Shown: piece by piece, positions 27,452-38,966 of the stretch
Layout: each line of letters begins with the position of its first letter
How positions within the stretch are numbered: the first letter of the stretch is position 1
NCBI RefSeq assembly: GCF_001279695.1
Contig: NZ_LGDD01000013.1
Location: forward strand, 62,001 to 126,000
DNA from: Streptomyces sp. WM6378
GTDB taxonomy: Bacteria > Actinomycetota > Actinomycetes > Streptomycetales > Streptomycetaceae
Length of the DNA: 64,000 bases
Direction of reading: 5' to 3'
Translations under genes and position numbers: made by a program
The notes under the pieces: model-generated
The model's input: the letters and a program-made list of their open reading frames with translations, nothing else
Databases searched by the model: none
Told to the model about the DNA's origin: nothing

Positions 27452-27506
27452 ACATTCAAGCCACGCTGAATCGCCTCCCTCAGAGCCGCAGGAGGACCCG
27501 CCCCCC

Positions 27507-28916
27507 ATGAAGCCCCCCAACCGGATATCGAGAACCGCAGCAACTCTCGCCTTCGTCACGGCCGTCTCGGCGGCCTTCCTTGCCGCGCCCGGCGTCCCCA
27601 CCGCCGTCGCCTCGGCCCCCGGTGACCGGGACGTCACCGCCGAGCTCTTCGAGTGGAAGTACGACTCGGTCGCCAAGGAGTGCAAGGACACCCTGGGCCC
27701 GGCCGGTTACGGCTACGTCGAGGTGTCGCCCGCCACCGAGCACGTCCAGGGCAGTCAGTGGTGGACCTCGTACCAGCCGGTCAGCTACAAGATCGCCGGC
27801 CGGCTCGGCGACCGCACGTCCTTCAAGAACATGGTCGACGCCTGCCACGCGGCCGGGGTGAAGGTCGTGGCCGACGCGGTCATCAACCACATGGCCGCCG
27901 GCTCCGGCACCGGCACCGGCGGGTCCTCGTACACCAAGTACAACTACCCCGGGATCTACCAGTCCCAGGACATGGACGACTGCACCAGCCAGGTCAGCAA
28001 CTACAGCGACCGCTGGAACGTGCAGCACTGCGAGCTCGTCGGGCTCGCCGACCTCGACACCAACGAGCCGTACGTCCGCACCCGCATCGCCCAGTACCTC
28101 AACGACCTGCTCTCGCTCGGCGTGGACGGGCTGCGCATCGACGCCGCCAAGCACATCGCCACCGAGGACATCGGCGCCATCAAGGCCCAACTGACCAACC
28201 CCTCGGCCTACTTGAAGCAGGAGGTCATCTACGGCGCGGGCGAGGCGGTCCAGCCCACCGAATACCTGCCGAACGGAGACGTCCAGGAGTTCCGGTACGG
28301 GCGCGACCTCAAGCGGGTCTTCACCTCCGAGAAGCTCGCCTACCTCAAGAACTTCGGCGAGGCCTGGGGCTATCTGCCCAGCAGCCAGGCCGGGGTGTTC
28401 GTCGACAACTGGGACACCGAGCGCAACGGCTCCACCCTCACCTACAAGGACGGCGCGAACTACACCCTCGCCAACGTCTTCATGCTGGCCTGGCCCTACG
28501 GCTCGCCCGACGTCCACTCCGGATACGAGTTCACCGACAACGACGCGGGCCCGCCGAACGGCGGCACCGTCAACGCATGCTGGACGGACGGCTGGAAGTG
28601 CCAGCACAAGTGGCCCGAGATCCAGAGCATGGTCGCCTTCCACAACACCGCGCGCGGCCAGTCGGTCACCGACTGGTGGGACAACGGCAACAACCAGATC
28701 GCCTTCGGCCGCGGTGCCAAGGCGTACGTCGCCATCAACCACGAGCCGTCCGCGCTGACCCGCACCTTCCAGACCTCGCTGCCGGCCGGAGCGTACTGCG
28801 ACGTGCAGAGCAAAAAGGGCGTGACGGTTGACTCGGCCGGACAGTTCACCGCCACGCTCGGCGCCAACACGGCCCTCGCCCTTCAGGTCAACTCCCGTAC
28901 ATGCAGCGGTAGTTAA
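27507..28916 (+). CDS. secreted alpha-amylase (GH13), atypical NWD motif
   Basis: 469 residues with a signal peptide ending near AVASA. The catalytic domain holds ADAVINH (region I), [10 protein letters not shown] with nucleophile D212, QEVIYGAGE with acid/base E239 and FVDNWD with the third acid D303. Position 302 is Trp, where alpha-amylases have the His of FVDNHD. The codon is TGG, three changes from CAC, so a simple base error does not explain it. C-terminal domain C follows, without a CBM20 starch-binding domain. GGAGG precedes the ATG. It depolymerises starch outside the cell to feed the mal importer; the substitution could reduce or change activity. Confidence 0.88.
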   Translation: MKPPNRISRTAATLAFVTAVSAAFLAAPGVPTAVASAPGDRDVTAELFEWKYDSVAKECKDTLGPAGYGYVEVSPATEHVQGSQWWTSYQPVSYKIAGRLGDRTSFKNMVDACHAAGVKVVADAVINHMAAGSGTGTGGSSYTKYNYPGIYQSQDMDDCTSQVSNYSDRWNVQHCELVGLADLDTNEPYVRTRIAQYLNDLLSLGVDGLRIDAAKHIATEDIGAIKAQLTNPSAYLKQEVIYGAGEAVQPTEYLPNGDVQEFRYGRDLKRVFTSEKLAYLKNFGEAWGYLPSSQAGVFVDNWDTERNGSTLTYKDGANYTLANVFMLAWPYGSPDVHSGYEFTDNDAGPPNGGTVNACWTDGWKCQHKWPEIQSMVAFHNTARGQSVTDWWDNGNNQIAFGRGAKAYVAINHEPSALTRTFQTSLPAGAYCDVQSKKGVTVDSAGQFTATLGANTALALQVNSRTCSGS

Positions 28917-29041
28917 CCCATGAGCTAGCTCCATCCCCGAGAACCGTGCCGCCCGGCGCCCCCTCCCGCCCCGCCGGGTGCCGGGCGGCCCCGCCGTTCC
29001 ACCCCGAATGCCGAGAACCCCGTACGACTGAGGAGCACCCG

Positions 29042-32000
29042 GTGATCCCCCTGCGAAGAACGGCCGTCGCGCTCGCGGCCGCCCTGTGTGCGGCGCTCGT
29101 GCCCGCGCTGCCCGCCACGGCCGCGCCGAAGCCGCCCGCGCCGCCCAGTGACGCGCGGCTCGCCGCCGAGCCGGCCCGGCACGACGCGACCCGGGAGCAG
29201 TTCTACTTCGTGCTCCCGGACCGGTTCGCCAACGGGGACACCTCCAACGATCGCGGTGGACTCACCGGCTCGCGGCTCGACACCGGGTACGACCCCACCG
29301 ACAAGGGGTTCTACCAGGGCGGCGACCTCAAGGGGCTCACCCAGAAGCTCGACTACATCAAGGGGCTCGGGACCACCGCCATCTGGCTCGCCCCGATCTT
29401 CAAGAACAAGCCCGTGCAGGGCACCGGCAAGGACGCCTCGGCCGGCTACCACGGGTACTGGATCACCGACTTCACTCAGGTCGACCCGCACTTCGGCACC
29501 AACGCCGACCTCGCCGGGCTCATCGCGGGCGCCCACGCCAAGGGCATGAAGGTCTTCTTCGACGTCATCACCAACCACACCGCCGACACCGTCGACTACG
29601 CCGAGAAGCAGTACGGCTACCGGCCCAAGGGCGCCTACCCCTACCTCGACACCAGCGGTCGCCCCTTCGACGACCGTGCGGGCATGAAGAAGGTCGACGC
29701 GAACTCCTTCCCCTACACGCCCGTCGTGAAGGAGAAGAAGGTCCCGGCCTGGCTCAACGACCCGACGATGTACCACAACCGGGGCGACTCGACCTTCGCC
29801 GGTGAGAGCGCCGAGTACGGCGACTTCTCCGGGCTCGACGACCTGTGGACCGAGCGGCCCGAGGTCGTCTCCGGCATGGAGCGGATCTACGAGAAGTGGG
29901 TCCACGACTTCGCCGTGGACGGCTTCCGCATCGACACCGTCAAGAACGTCGACCTGGGCTTCTGGACCCAGTGGGCGACCGCCCTCGACGCGTACGCGAA
30001 GAAGCGGGGGCGCCCGGACTTCTTCATGTTCGGCGAGACCTACTCCGCCGACCCCGCCGTCACCTCCCCGTACGTCACCCGGGGCCGCCTGGACGCGACC
30101 CTCGACTTCCCCTTCCAAGGCGCGGCCCGCCAGTACGCCTCCCAGGGCGCCCCGGCCACCAAGCTCGCCTCCCTGTTCGCCGACGACTACCGCTACACCA
30201 CCGACAAGGCGAACGCCTACGAGCAGGTCACCTTCCTCGGCAACCACGACATGGGCCGCATCGGCACCTTCCTCAAGCAGGACCATCCGGGGGCCAGTGA
30301 CGCCGAGCTGCTCCAGCGCGACCGCCTCGCCAATGAGCTGATGTTCTTCAGCCGGGGCAACCCGGTCGTCTACTACGGCGACGAACAGGGCTTCACCGGC
30401 GCCGGCGGCGACAAGGACGCCCGCCAGACCATGTTCGCCTCGAAGGTCCCCGACTACCTGGACGACGACGAGCTGGGCACCGACCGCACCCACGCCTCGG
30501 ACGCCTACGACCCCACGCACCCGCTCTACCGCACCATCGCCGACCTCTCCCGCCTCACCAAGGCCAACCCGGCGCTGCGCGACGGCGTCCAGACCGAGCG
30601 CTACGCCAAGGACTCCGTCTACGCCTTCTCGCGTACGGACGCGGGGACCCGCACCGAGTACCTCGTGGCCGTGAACAACGCGACCGAGCCGAAGACGGTC
30701 TCCGTGCCGACCGGCTCCGCCGACGCCGACTTCGGTGTGCTGTACGGGGGTTCGGGCACGGCCCGCAGTGGCTCGGACGCCGCCGTCGAGGTGACCGTGC
30801 CCGCGCTGTCCTCGCTGGTCCTGAAGGCGGCGGCCCCGCTGCCCGCGCCCGCCGCCAAGCCGCCGATCACCCTGAAGGCCCCCGCTCCCGGCGCCACCGG
30901 CACGGTGGAAATCTCCGCCGACGTGACTGGCGGACAGCTCGACCGGGTCGTCTTCGCCGCGCAGAGCGGCAACGGAAAGTGGCAGACGCTCGGCTCCGCC
31001 GACCACGCCCCGTACAAAGTCACGCAGTACTTGGACCTGGTGGCCGGAACTCCCGTGCGCTACAAGGCTGTTGTGGTCGACAGCGCAGGACGCACCGCGA
31101 GCGCACTCGCCTCCACGACGGCGGGGCAGAACCCGCCGCCCGCCAAGCCGACGGCCGTCGAGCGCGACTACGCCGTCGTGCACTACCGGCGCCCGGCCGG
31201 CGACTACGACGGCTGGCAGCTGAAGGCCGACGGCCTGAGCGCCGCCTTCACCGGGCGGGACGCCTACGGCGCCTTCGCCTGGATCAAGCTCCCGCAGGGT
31301 GCCTCCTCGCTCGCGTACACCGTCGCCAAGGGCGACACCGCCGACGGGCCGCAGCGCACCATCGACCTCGGCCGCACCGGCGAGGTGTGGGTGGAGCAGG
31401 GCAAGGACGGCCAGTCCGAGCAGGCCCCACCCGGCGCCCACCCGCCGCAGGACAAGTCCAAGGTGGTCCTGCACTACTCCCGGCCCGACGGCGACTACGA
31501 CGGCTGGGGGCTGCACACCTGGACCGGCGCCGCCTCGCCCACCGACTGGTCCAAGCCGCTGATGCCTACCGGCCGCGACGCGTACGGAGTGACCTTCGAG
31601 GTGCCGCTCGCCAAGGGCGCGACCTCGCTGAGCTACATCCTGCACAAGGGCGACCAGAAGGACCTGCCCGACGACCAGTCCCTCGACCTCGCCACCTACG
31701 GCAACGAGGCGTGGCTGCTCGCCGGACAGCCCAAGTACCTGCTGCCGCAGGCGAATTCCGGCGTCTCGCTCGACCTCGGCAAGTCCGAGGCGCAGTGGAT
31801 CGACCGGAGCACCGCCGTGTGGAAGGTCAAGGCGACCGACGCGACCAGCGAGCAACTCGTGTACGCGCCGGGCGGCGGCATCACCGTCAAGGACGGCGCG
31901 CTCTCCACAGAGGGCCAGTGGCTGCGGCTCACCCCCGCCGCGCTGAGCGATGCGCAGAAGGCCAAGTTCCCGCAGCTCAAGGACTATCCGGCGTTCACCG

Positions 32001-34342
32001 TGGACGCCCGCGACCGGTCCCGTATCCGCGAGTCCCTCAAGGGGCAGCTCATCGCGACCCAGCGGGCCGCCAACGGGGCGCTGCTCGCGGCGACCGGCGT
32101 CCAGACCCAGGGCGTCCTCGACGACCTGTACAGCGGCGCCGCCGCCAAGGCCTCGCTCGGCCCGGTCTTCGACCACGGCCGCCCCACCCTCTCCGTGTGG
32201 GCGCCGACCGCACAGCAGGTGTCCCTCGAACTCGGCGGGCGCACGGTCGCGATGCGGCGGGACGACACCTCCGGCGTCTGGTCGGTGACCGGGCCCGCGT
32301 CCTGGTCGGGCAAGCCGTACCGGTACGCCGTGAAGGTGTGGGCGCCGAGCGTGCACAAGGTCGTCACCAACCTGGTCACCGACCCGTACTCGACCGCCCT
32401 CACCGCCGACTCGGCCCGCAGCCTGGTCGTCGACCTCGCCGACCCGAAGCTCGCCCCCAAGGGCTGGGCCACGCTCAAGAAGCCGGCCGCCGTGCCGCTG
32501 CGCGACGCCCAGATCCAGGAGCTGCACATACGCGACTTCTCCATCGCGGACCCCACCTCGCACCACCCCGGCCAGTACCTGGCCTTCACCGACACCGCAT
32601 CCGACGGCATGAAGCACCTCGCCCAGCTCGCCAGGTCCGGCACGTCCTACGTCCATCTGCTGCCCGCCTTCGACATCGCGGGCATTCCCGAGAAGAAGGC
32701 CGAACAGGCCATACCCGCCTGTGACTTGAAGGTGTACGCGCCCGACTCGGAGGAGCAGCAGGCCTGCGTCGCCAAGTCGGCCGCGAAGGACGCGTACAAC
32801 TGGGGCTACGACCCGCTGCACTACACCGTCCCCGAGGGCTCCTACGCCAGCGACCCCGACGGCACCCGCCGCACGGTCGAGTTCCGGCAGATGGTTCAGG
32901 GTCTTGGCAACGCCGGCCTTCGCACCGTCATGGACGTCGTCTACAACCACACCGCCGCGAGCGGGCAGGCCGACGACTCGGTGCTCGACAAGATCGTGCC
33001 GGGCTACTACCAGCGGCTGATGCCCGACGGCAGCGTCGCCAACTCCACCTGCTGCGCCAACACCGCACCCGAGAACGCCATGATGGGCAAGCTCGTCGTC
33101 GACTCGGTGGTGACCTGGGCCAAGCAGTACAAGGTCGACGGGTTCCGCTTCGACCTCATGGGCCACCACCCGAAGGCCAACATCCTGGCCGTGCGGGGGG
33201 CGCTCGACGCGCTGACCCTCGCGAAGGACGGCGTCGACGGCAAGAAGATCATCATGTACGGCGAGGGCTGGAACTTCGGCGAGGTCGCCGACGACGCCCG
33301 CTTCGTGCAGGCCACCCAGAAGAACATGGCGGGCACCGGCATCGCGACGTTCTCCGACCGGGCCCGCGACGCGGTGCGCGGCGGGGGCCCCTTCGACGCC
33401 GACCCGGGCGTCCAGGGCTTCGCCTCCGGGCTCTACACCGACCCCAACTCCTCGACGGCGAACGGTACTTCGGCCGAGCAGAAGGCCCGTCTCCTGCACT
33501 ACCAGGACCTCCTCAAGGTGGGCCTGACCGGCAACCTCGCCGCGTACACCTTCACCGACAGCTCCGGCCGCAGCGTCAAGGGCTCCGAGGTCGACTACAA
33601 CGGGGCCCCGGCGGGCTACGCGGCCGCCCCGGGCGACGCGCTGGCCTACGCGGACGCCCACGACAACGAGTCGCTGTACGACGCGCTCGCCTACAAGCTG
33701 CCCGCGGGCACCGCGGCCGCCGACCGCTCCCGCATGCAGGTCCTGGCGCTGGCGACCGCGGCCCTCTCGCAGGGCCCGGCCCTGTCCCAGGCGGGCAGCG
33801 ACCTGCTTCGCTCGAAGTCGCTCGACCGCAATTCGTTCAACAGCGGCGACTGGTTCAACGCGCTGCACTGGGACTGCCGGGCGGGCAACGGATTCGGGCG
33901 CGGGCTGCCGATGGCCGCCGACAACCAGTCCAAGTGGCCTTATGCCAAGCCTCTGTTGGCGAATCCTTCGCTGACCCCGGGCTGCGCCCAGATCAACGCG
34001 ACCTCGGCCGCCTACCAGGACCTGCTCGCGATCCGGGGCAGTGAGAGCGCGTTCGGGCTCGCCACGGCGGACCAGGTCCAGTCGGCGCTCTCGTTCCCGC
34101 TGTCCGGCACGAGCGAGACCCCGGGTGTGATCACCATGCGGCTCGGCCCGCTGGTCGTCGTCTTCAACGCGACCCCGCAGGCTCAAACGCAGCGGGTGGC
34201 CGCCCTCGCGGGCACCCCGTACGCGCTGCACCCGCGCCAGGCGGGCGGGGCCGATCCGGTGGTGAAGACGGCCACATACGATCAGAGTTCGGGGAGCTTC
34301 ACAGTCCCGGCCCGTACTGTTGCGGTCTTCAAGCAACACTGA
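29042..34342 (+). CDS. secreted two-headed amylopullulanase (GH13 amylase + CBM41 x2 + GH13 pullulanase)
   Basis: 1,766 residues from the GTG at 29042, preceded by GAGGAG. A signal peptide ends near PATAAP. The first GH13 unit (about 50-600) has [15 protein letters not shown] (near 292), GETYS and GNHD. Two pullulanase CBM41 modules follow, each with an HYxRPxGDYDGW core (near 710 and 808). A CBM48-like beta domain ([11 protein letters not shown], near 1048) leads to a pullulanase-type GH13 ([19 protein letters not shown] near 1365, YGEGWNFG near 1406, [10 protein letters not shown] near 1538) and a C-terminal beta domain. One head cuts alpha-1,4 and the other alpha-1,6 bonds. It lies 125 bp after the amylase. 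Confidence 0.93.
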   Translation: MIPLRRTAVALAAALCAALVPALPATAAPKPPAPPSDARLAAEPARHDATREQFYFVLPDRFANGDTSNDRGGLTGSRLDTGYDPTDKGFYQGGDLKGLTQKLDYIKGLGTTAIWLAPIFKNKPVQGTGKDASAGYHGYWITDFTQVDPHFGTNADLAGLIAGAHAKGMKVFFDVITNHTADTVDYAEKQYGYRPKGAYPYLDTSGRPFDDRAGMKKVDANSFPYTPVVKEKKVPAWLNDPTMYHNRGDSTFAGESAEYGDFSGLDDLWTERPEVVSGMERIYEKWVHDFAVDGFRIDTVKNVDLGFWTQWATALDAYAKKRGRPDFFMFGETYSADPAVTSPYVTRGRLDATLDFPFQGAARQYASQGAPATKLASLFADDYRYTTDKANAYEQVTFLGNHDMGRIGTFLKQDHPGASDAELLQRDRLANELMFFSRGNPVVYYGDEQGFTGAGGDKDARQTMFASKVPDYLDDDELGTDRTHASDAYDPTHPLYRTIADLSRLTKANPALRDGVQTERYAKDSVYAFSRTDAGTRTEYLVAVNNATEPKTVSVPTGSADADFGVLYGGSGTARSGSDAAVEVTVPALSSLVLKAAAPLPAPAAKPPITLKAPAPGATGTVEISADVTGGQLDRVVFAAQSGNGKWQTLGSADHAPYKVTQYLDLVAGTPVRYKAVVVDSAGRTASALASTTAGQNPPPAKPTAVERDYAVVHYRRPAGDYDGWQLKADGLSAAFTGRDAYGAFAWIKLPQGASSLAYTVAKGDTADGPQRTIDLGRTGEVWVEQGKDGQSEQAPPGAHPPQDKSKVVLHYSRPDGDYDGWGLHTWTGAASPTDWSKPLMPTGRDAYGVTFEVPLAKGATSLSYILHKGDQKDLPDDQSLDLATYGNEAWLLAGQPKYLLPQANSGVSLDLGKSEAQWIDRSTAVWKVKATDATSEQLVYAPGGGITVKDGALSTEGQWLRLTPAALSDAQKAKFPQLKDYPAFTVDARDRSRIRESLKGQLIATQRAANGALLAATGVQTQGVLDDLYSGAAAKASLGPVFDHGRPTLSVWAPTAQQVSLELGGRTVAMRRDDTSGVWSVTGPASWSGKPYRYAVKVWAPSVHKVVTNLVTDPYSTALTADSARSLVVDLADPKLAPKGWATLKKPAAVPLRDAQIQELHIRDFSIADPTSHHPGQYLAFTDTASDGMKHLAQLARSGTSYVHLLPAFDIAGIPEKKAEQAIPACDLKVYAPDSEEQQACVAKSAAKDAYNWGYDPLHYTVPEGSYASDPDGTRRTVEFRQMVQGLGNAGLRTVMDVVYNHTAASGQADDSVLDKIVPGYYQRLMPDGSVANSTCCANTAPENAMMGKLVVDSVVTWAKQYKVDGFRFDLMGHHPKANILAVRGALDALTLAKDGVDGKKIIMYGEGWNFGEVADDARFVQATQKNMAGTGIATFSDRARDAVRGGGPFDADPGVQGFASGLYTDPNSSTANGTSAEQKARLLHYQDLLKVGLTGNLAAYTFTDSSGRSVKGSEVDYNGAPAGYAAAPGDALAYADAHDNESLYDALAYKLPAGTAAADRSRMQVLALATAALSQGPALSQAGSDLLRSKSLDRNSFNSGDWFNALHWDCRAGNGFGRGLPMAADNQSKWPYAKPLLANPSLTPGCAQINATSAAYQDLLAIRGSESAFGLATADQVQSALSFPLSGTSETPGVITMRLGPLVVVFNATPQAQTQRVAALAGTPYALHPRQAGGADPVVKTATYDQSSGSFTVPARTVAVFKQH

Positions 34343-34414
34343 ACCGATCATTCCGGGTCGTTCGGTGACCTGAATCGGTTGTTCCCCGCCGCGGGTTGAG
34401 GCAAGGGCCGCACT

Positions 34415-36466
34415 GTGGTCCAGACTGTGCCCGTGGTGGGGAATCTTCCTGCGGAGAGCACGAGTTTCATCGGTCGGTCGGTCGAACTGGCCACCCTGGA
34501 CGGCCTCCTGGAGCGGCACAGGCTCGTGACCGTCACGGGACCCGGCGGGGTCGGAAAATCCCGGCTCGCCCTGCGGACCGTCCGGCGCGTCGAGCGCCGC
34601 TACCCCGACGGGGTCTGGTGGGTGGAGCTGTCGCCGCTGCGGGACCGGAACTTACTCGCCGCCACCGTCGCCGACGCCTTCGACGTCTTCGACCAGAGCC
34701 TGCGCACCGCCTGCGAGGCACTCTGCTCCTGGCTCGCCGACAAACGCCCGCTCCTGGTGCTCGACACCTGCGAACACCTGATCAGCGCCTGCGGCCACCT
34801 GATCGGCGAGCTCCTGCAGACCTCGCCGGGGCTCACCGTCCTCGCCACCAGTCGGCAGCCGCTCGGCCGACCGCAGGAACGTGTCTTCCCCCTGGAGCCG
34901 CTGCCCGTCGCGGTGGAGGCGCTGGCGCTGTTCAAGGAACGCGCCACCGAGGCCGTGCCCCACCTCAGCTTCGAGGACCCGGCCCGCGCGGCCGCCGCCG
35001 CCGACGTCTGCCGCCGCCTCGACGGGATCCCGCTCGCCCTCGAACTCGCGGGCGCCCGGCTGCGGTTGTGGTCGGTCGAGCAGCTCGCCACCCGGCTCGG
35101 CTCCCGCTTCGAGGTGCTCGCCGACACCCGGGTCGCGGCGCTGCCCCGCCACCAGACCATGCGCACCGCGATCGGCTGGAGCCACGAGCTGTGCGAACCG
35201 CTCGAACGGCTCCTGTGGGCCCGGCTCTCCGTGTTCGCGGGCGAGTTCGACCTCGCCGCGGCCCAGGACGTCGGCGCGGGCGGCCCGCTGCCCGCGTGCG
35301 CCGTCGAACAGGTCCTGGCCGGCCTCATCGACAAGTCGGTCGTCCGCACCCGGCTCGAACCCTCCGGCCGGTTCGGCCACCGCATGCTGGACACCATCCG
35401 CGAGTACGGCCTGCGCTGGCTCGACGAACTCGGCGAGAGCTCCGAGGTCGCCGACCGGCACGCCGGACGCTTCCGCCGGATCGCCCACGAGGCCGACGCG
35501 GCCTGGATGGGCCCCGGCCAACTCGACCGGTACGCACGACTGGAGGCCGAGCACGCCGATCTGCGCACCGCGCTCGAACACCTCCTCGCGACCGACCCCG
35601 AAGCCGCCCTCGACATGGCGGGCTCGCTCTGGTTCGTCTGGTTCTGCTGCGGCCGCCTGCGCGAAGGCCGCGGCTATTTGCAACGCGCCCTGGACGGCTG
35701 CCCGGGCCCCGGGCCGTACCGGGCCACCGCCGTGTGGGCGCTCGGCATGTGCGCCTTCCTGCAGGGCGACTTCGTCATGGCGCACCGGCTCGGCGAGGAG
35801 TGCGCCCGGACCGCCACCGACCCCGAACTCCGGCTGCGCGCCGCCTACTTGTACGGCGGCAGCGTCCTCATGCCGGGCGACCCCCAGCGGGCCCTCGCGA
35901 TCATCGACCCCGCCCTTGCCCAGGACACCGGTTTCTCGGCGGGCCGCGTGCTGTGCGCACTCGCCCGGATCTACGCCCTCACCAACCTGGCCCGCCACAC
36001 CGAGGCGTCCGCCGAAGCCGTGCTCCTTCGCGACGAGTGCGCGGCCCGGGGCGAGCGCTGGATGCGGGCGTACGCCGACTACATGCTGGCGGTCAGCGCG
36101 CTCGCCCTGGACCGGCCGGCCGAGGCCGCCGCCCACGCCCGTGCCATGCTGGCCGGCAAACGCCTCCTGCACGACAGCTTCGGCATCGCGATCGGCCTGG
36201 ACCTGCTGGCCTGCGCCGTCACCGCGCAGGGCGACGGCGAGGACGGCGCGCTGTTCCTCGGCGTCGGCCAGGAGTGCTGGCGCACCGTCGGCAAGGCGCA
36301 GATGGGCGCGCCGGAACTGACCGCAGTGCGCGAGCAGTGCGAGCGCCGGGCGCGCGCCGCGCTCGGCGACGGGGCGTTCGACTCGGCCTTCGACCGAGGC
36401 GTGGCCACCGGCCTCGACGACGGCCTCGCGCTGGCTCTCAAGGGTGACTCGCCGGACGGGAGTTGA
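34415..36466 (+). CDS. STAND-type ATPase with TPR-like C-terminus, no output domain
   Basis: 683 residues from a GTG preceded by AAGGG. The NTPase has Walker A TGPGGVGKSR (about 41-50), Walker B PLLVLDTCEH and the sensor LTVLATSRQPL, then IPLALELAGARL typical of NB-ARC/AfsR-like regulators. The remainder (about 370-650) is a series of amphipathic helical repeats resembling TPRs. Relatives usually carry a LuxR or BTAD/OmpR DNA-binding domain, but this one ends in a plain tail, so it may signal through a partner. The receiver-phosphatase gene lies 109 bp downstream on the same strand. Confidence 0.82.
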   Translation: MVQTVPVVGNLPAESTSFIGRSVELATLDGLLERHRLVTVTGPGGVGKSRLALRTVRRVERRYPDGVWWVELSPLRDRNLLAATVADAFDVFDQSLRTACEALCSWLADKRPLLVLDTCEHLISACGHLIGELLQTSPGLTVLATSRQPLGRPQERVFPLEPLPVAVEALALFKERATEAVPHLSFEDPARAAAAADVCRRLDGIPLALELAGARLRLWSVEQLATRLGSRFEVLADTRVAALPRHQTMRTAIGWSHELCEPLERLLWARLSVFAGEFDLAAAQDVGAGGPLPACAVEQVLAGLIDKSVVRTRLEPSGRFGHRMLDTIREYGLRWLDELGESSEVADRHAGRFRRIAHEADAAWMGPGQLDRYARLEAEHADLRTALEHLLATDPEAALDMAGSLWFVWFCCGRLREGRGYLQRALDGCPGPGPYRATAVWALGMCAFLQGDFVMAHRLGEECARTATDPELRLRAAYLYGGSVLMPGDPQRALAIIDPALAQDTGFSAGRVLCALARIYALTNLARHTEASAEAVLLRDECAARGERWMRAYADYMLAVSALALDRPAEAAAHARAMLAGKRLLHDSFGIAIGLDLLACAVTAQGDGEDGALFLGVGQECWRTVGKAQMGAPELTAVREQCERRARAALGDGAFDSAFDRGVATGLDDGLALALKGDSPDGS

Positions 36467-36575
36467 CGAAAGCCGCGTGTGGCCGCCCCTGTCCACGCTG
36501 CGGCGCTACGGTGGGTGGCGGCCGGTGCCGCAGAGCGACACCCCTTGACCGGCGGGCCTTCGGAGACGATCGGCG

Positions 36576-38189
36576 GTGAGTACGACGATGCCCACGACCC
36601 GCGACACGACCGTCCTGGTGGTCGACGACGTCGACGCCAACCGCTGTGCGATGGGCGCCGTCCTCAGCCGCGCGGGCCACCGCGTCGTATCGCTCGGCAC
36701 CGCCTCGGCCGCGCTCGTCGAACTCGACGCGCGGCTGCGCGCGGGAGCGCTGCCCGACGCCGCCCTCGTGGACGTGGGCCTGCCCGACATGGACGGCTTC
36801 GAACTGTGCCGCCGCCTCAAGTCGCACCCCGGCATCGCGCCCATGCCCGTCGTGCACTTCTCGGCGGCCTCCATCACCCCGCACGACCGCAGCCGGGGCC
36901 TGGACGCGGGCGCCGAGGCCTACCTCACCGTGCCCGTCGAGCCCGAGGAGATCCAGGCCGTCATCCGGGCCGCGCTGCGCGGCGCCCGGCTGCGCCACGA
37001 ATCGGCCGCCCGGGCCGGTCGGCTGAACCACCTCGCCGAGGCGACCGCCGCCCTGCACCGGGCGCGCTGCCCCCAGGAACTCGCGGACGCGGCCGCCGCG
37101 GCGGCCATGCCGCTCACCTCGGGCCCGGTCACCGCCTTCGTGTTCGGAACCGACGCCTTCCTCCACGCGGGCGGCGCCGCACGCCCGGCCCGCACCACCG
37201 AGATCCCGGCGCTCGCCGTGCTGCTGCGCCGAGCCATGGCGGGCTGCACCGGCGTACGATCCGTGCTCGCCCCGGCCCCGCTGTGGCCGCCGGAACTCTT
37301 CGGCAGCGAAGGGGCCCGGCTCGTGCTCGCCCGCGGCCAGGCCGACCAGCCGCCCGTCTGCCTCGCCGTCCCGGCCCGCCTGCCGTACGGCCAGGAGACC
37401 GAGGCGCTGCTCTCCCGGCTCGCCCGGTCCCTCGCCGTCGCCGCCGAATCCCTGCGCACCTACGCGGAGGAACGCCACATCGCGCTCACCCTGCAACGCA
37501 GCTTCCTGCCGCAGCGCGCACCCCGGCTGCCCGGCGCCGACATCGCCCTGCGCTACGTCCCGGCCTCCAGCCGCGCCGAGATCGGCGGCGACTTCTACAC
37601 CGCGCTCACCACGCCCGCGGGCCTCCTGGTCGGTGTCGGCGACGTCGTCGGGCACTCCCTGGACGCGGCCACCGTGATGGTCGAACTCCGCCATGCCCTG
37701 CGCGCGTACGCCACCGACCACCACGAACCGGCCGCCCTGGTCCGGCGCCTGGACCGGATGCTCCAGCTCTACCACCCCGAGGCGACCGCGACCCTGTGCC
37801 TGGCCCTCATCGACCCGGACACGGGCGAGGCCCGCATCGCCGACGCCGGGCACCTGCCGCCGCTGCTCCTGCCCCACCGGGGCGAGGCCTCTTTCATCGA
37901 GACGCGGGGCCCGCTGCTCGGCCTCGGCCTGCGCCATCCACCCTCGACGTGCCTCCAACTCGGCCCCCACGACGGCCTGTTGATGCTGACCGACGGCCTC
38001 ATCGAGCGCCGCGGCACCGACCTCGCGGACTCACTGGAACACCTCAGGCACACCGCGGCCGCGGCCCCGCCCGACACCGAGGCACTCTGCGACACCCTGC
38101 TCGACCGATTCGGCAACGACCTGGAGGACGACGTGGCACTGCTCGCCCTACGCCTCAACGCGGACCGAGGCCTTTCTCCATCAGCGTGA
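36576..38189 (+). CDS. receiver-domain PP2C (SpoIIE/RsbU-type) phosphatase
   Basis: 537 residues. The N-terminal receiver (about 10-130) has VLVVDDVD acidic pocket and phosphoacceptor D66 in LVDVGLPDMDG; the switch Lys position reads TVPVEPEE rather than the usual K-P. A middle GAF-like region (about 150-290) is followed by a SpoIIE-type PP2C phosphatase with IGGDFYTAL, GDVVGHSLDAATVM and LTDGLIERRG, which bind two metals. Such proteins dephosphorylate anti-sigma antagonists. No partner anti-sigma gene is adjacent. The GTG at 36576 follows GGAG. Confidence 0.88.
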   Translation: MSTTMPTTRDTTVLVVDDVDANRCAMGAVLSRAGHRVVSLGTASAALVELDARLRAGALPDAALVDVGLPDMDGFELCRRLKSHPGIAPMPVVHFSAASITPHDRSRGLDAGAEAYLTVPVEPEEIQAVIRAALRGARLRHESAARAGRLNHLAEATAALHRARCPQELADAAAAAAMPLTSGPVTAFVFGTDAFLHAGGAARPARTTEIPALAVLLRRAMAGCTGVRSVLAPAPLWPPELFGSEGARLVLARGQADQPPVCLAVPARLPYGQETEALLSRLARSLAVAAESLRTYAEERHIALTLQRSFLPQRAPRLPGADIALRYVPASSRAEIGGDFYTALTTPAGLLVGVGDVVGHSLDAATVMVELRHALRAYATDHHEPAALVRRLDRMLQLYHPEATATLCLALIDPDTGEARIADAGHLPPLLLPHRGEASFIETRGPLLGLGLRHPPSTCLQLGPHDGLLMLTDGLIERRGTDLADSLEHLRHTAAAAPPDTEALCDTLLDRFGNDLEDDVALLALRLNADRGLSPSA

Positions 38190-38229
38190 CCGGGTACGGG
38201 CCGCCCCGCCGTTGATCATGCCGCAGGGC

Positions 38230-38943
38230 TCAGCCCACGCGCGGTGCGGGCACCAGCGGGAGCAGGGCGGCGAGTCGGTCCACCAGCTCGCCGAACGGGC
38301 CGTCGGCGGGCTCGTCCGCCAGCATGGGCAGCACGATCGCGGCCATCTCCGGGTCGTAGGCGGCGCTCACCGCGGCGAGCGCCGCGAAGTCGTGGACCAG
38401 CTGCAACTCCAGCTCGCCGCGCGGAATCCGCCGCCCGTCCAGCCAGATCAGCGCCGTCGACTCGGCGAGCGAGACCCAGGACCGTACGACCAACTCCAGT
38501 CTGGCGGGCGGGTGTTGGACCCCGAGGTGCGCCAGGATCTGGAGGTAGGCGGCGTTGCGCACCTCGTCGATCATGGCGTTCGCGGTGCTTGAGCCGACCG
38601 CCGGGCCGCCCCGCATCAGTGCGGAGAAGCCGGGCCCGTGCTCGTCGACGAAGTCGAAGAACCGCCCCATCACCCGCAGCAGCCGGGCGCCGAGCGGGCC
38701 CTCGTGCGGCTCCATGAAACGGCCCGCGAGCTCGTCAGCGGCCCGGCGCAGCGCGGCCTCGTACAGGCTCTGCTTGCCGGGGAAGTAGTGATACACCAGC
38801 GGCCGCGATATCCCCGCGGCCGCCGCTATCTCGTCGATGGACACATCGTCGGGCGAGCGGTGGCTGAACAGCTCAAGGGCGACCCCGATCAGCTGCTGCC
38901 TGCGCTCGTCGACGCCCATCCTGCGCCGTACCCCGGTCGTCAT
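38230..38943 (-). CDS. TetR-family regulator
   Basis: 237 residues. The helix-turn-helix IDEIAAAAGISRPLVYHYFPGKQSLYEAA (about 32-60) is a clear TetR N-domain; the ligand domain has FFDFVDEHGPGFSALMRGGP. The ATG at 38943 fits the family; upstream in-frame sequence is unlikely. It is the last gene of the hydrolase-reductase-TetR unit, 23 bp after the reductase. Small or lipophilic substrates of the two enzymes would be the expected inducers, by inference. Confidence 0.88.
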   Translation of the reverse strand: MTTGVRRRMGVDERRQQLIGVALELFSHRSPDDVSIDEIAAAAGISRPLVYHYFPGKQSLYEAALRRAADELAGRFMEPHEGPLGARLLRVMGRFFDFVDEHGPGFSALMRGGPAVGSSTANAMIDEVRNAAYLQILAHLGVQHPPARLELVVRSWVSLAESTALIWLDGRRIPRGELELQLVHDFAALAAVSAAYDPEMAAIVLPMLADEPADGPFGELVDRLAALLPLVPAPRVG

Positions 38944-38966
38944 GCGAACAGAGTACCCACGGGGCC

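Noticed and set aside
28925..34519. 1,864-codon open frame on the minus strand opposite the amylopullulanase
   Set aside because: The plus strand has complete GH13/CBM41 motifs across the same bases. Long antisense frames are expected in GC-rich genes with strong third-position bias, and this frame has no recognisable domain.
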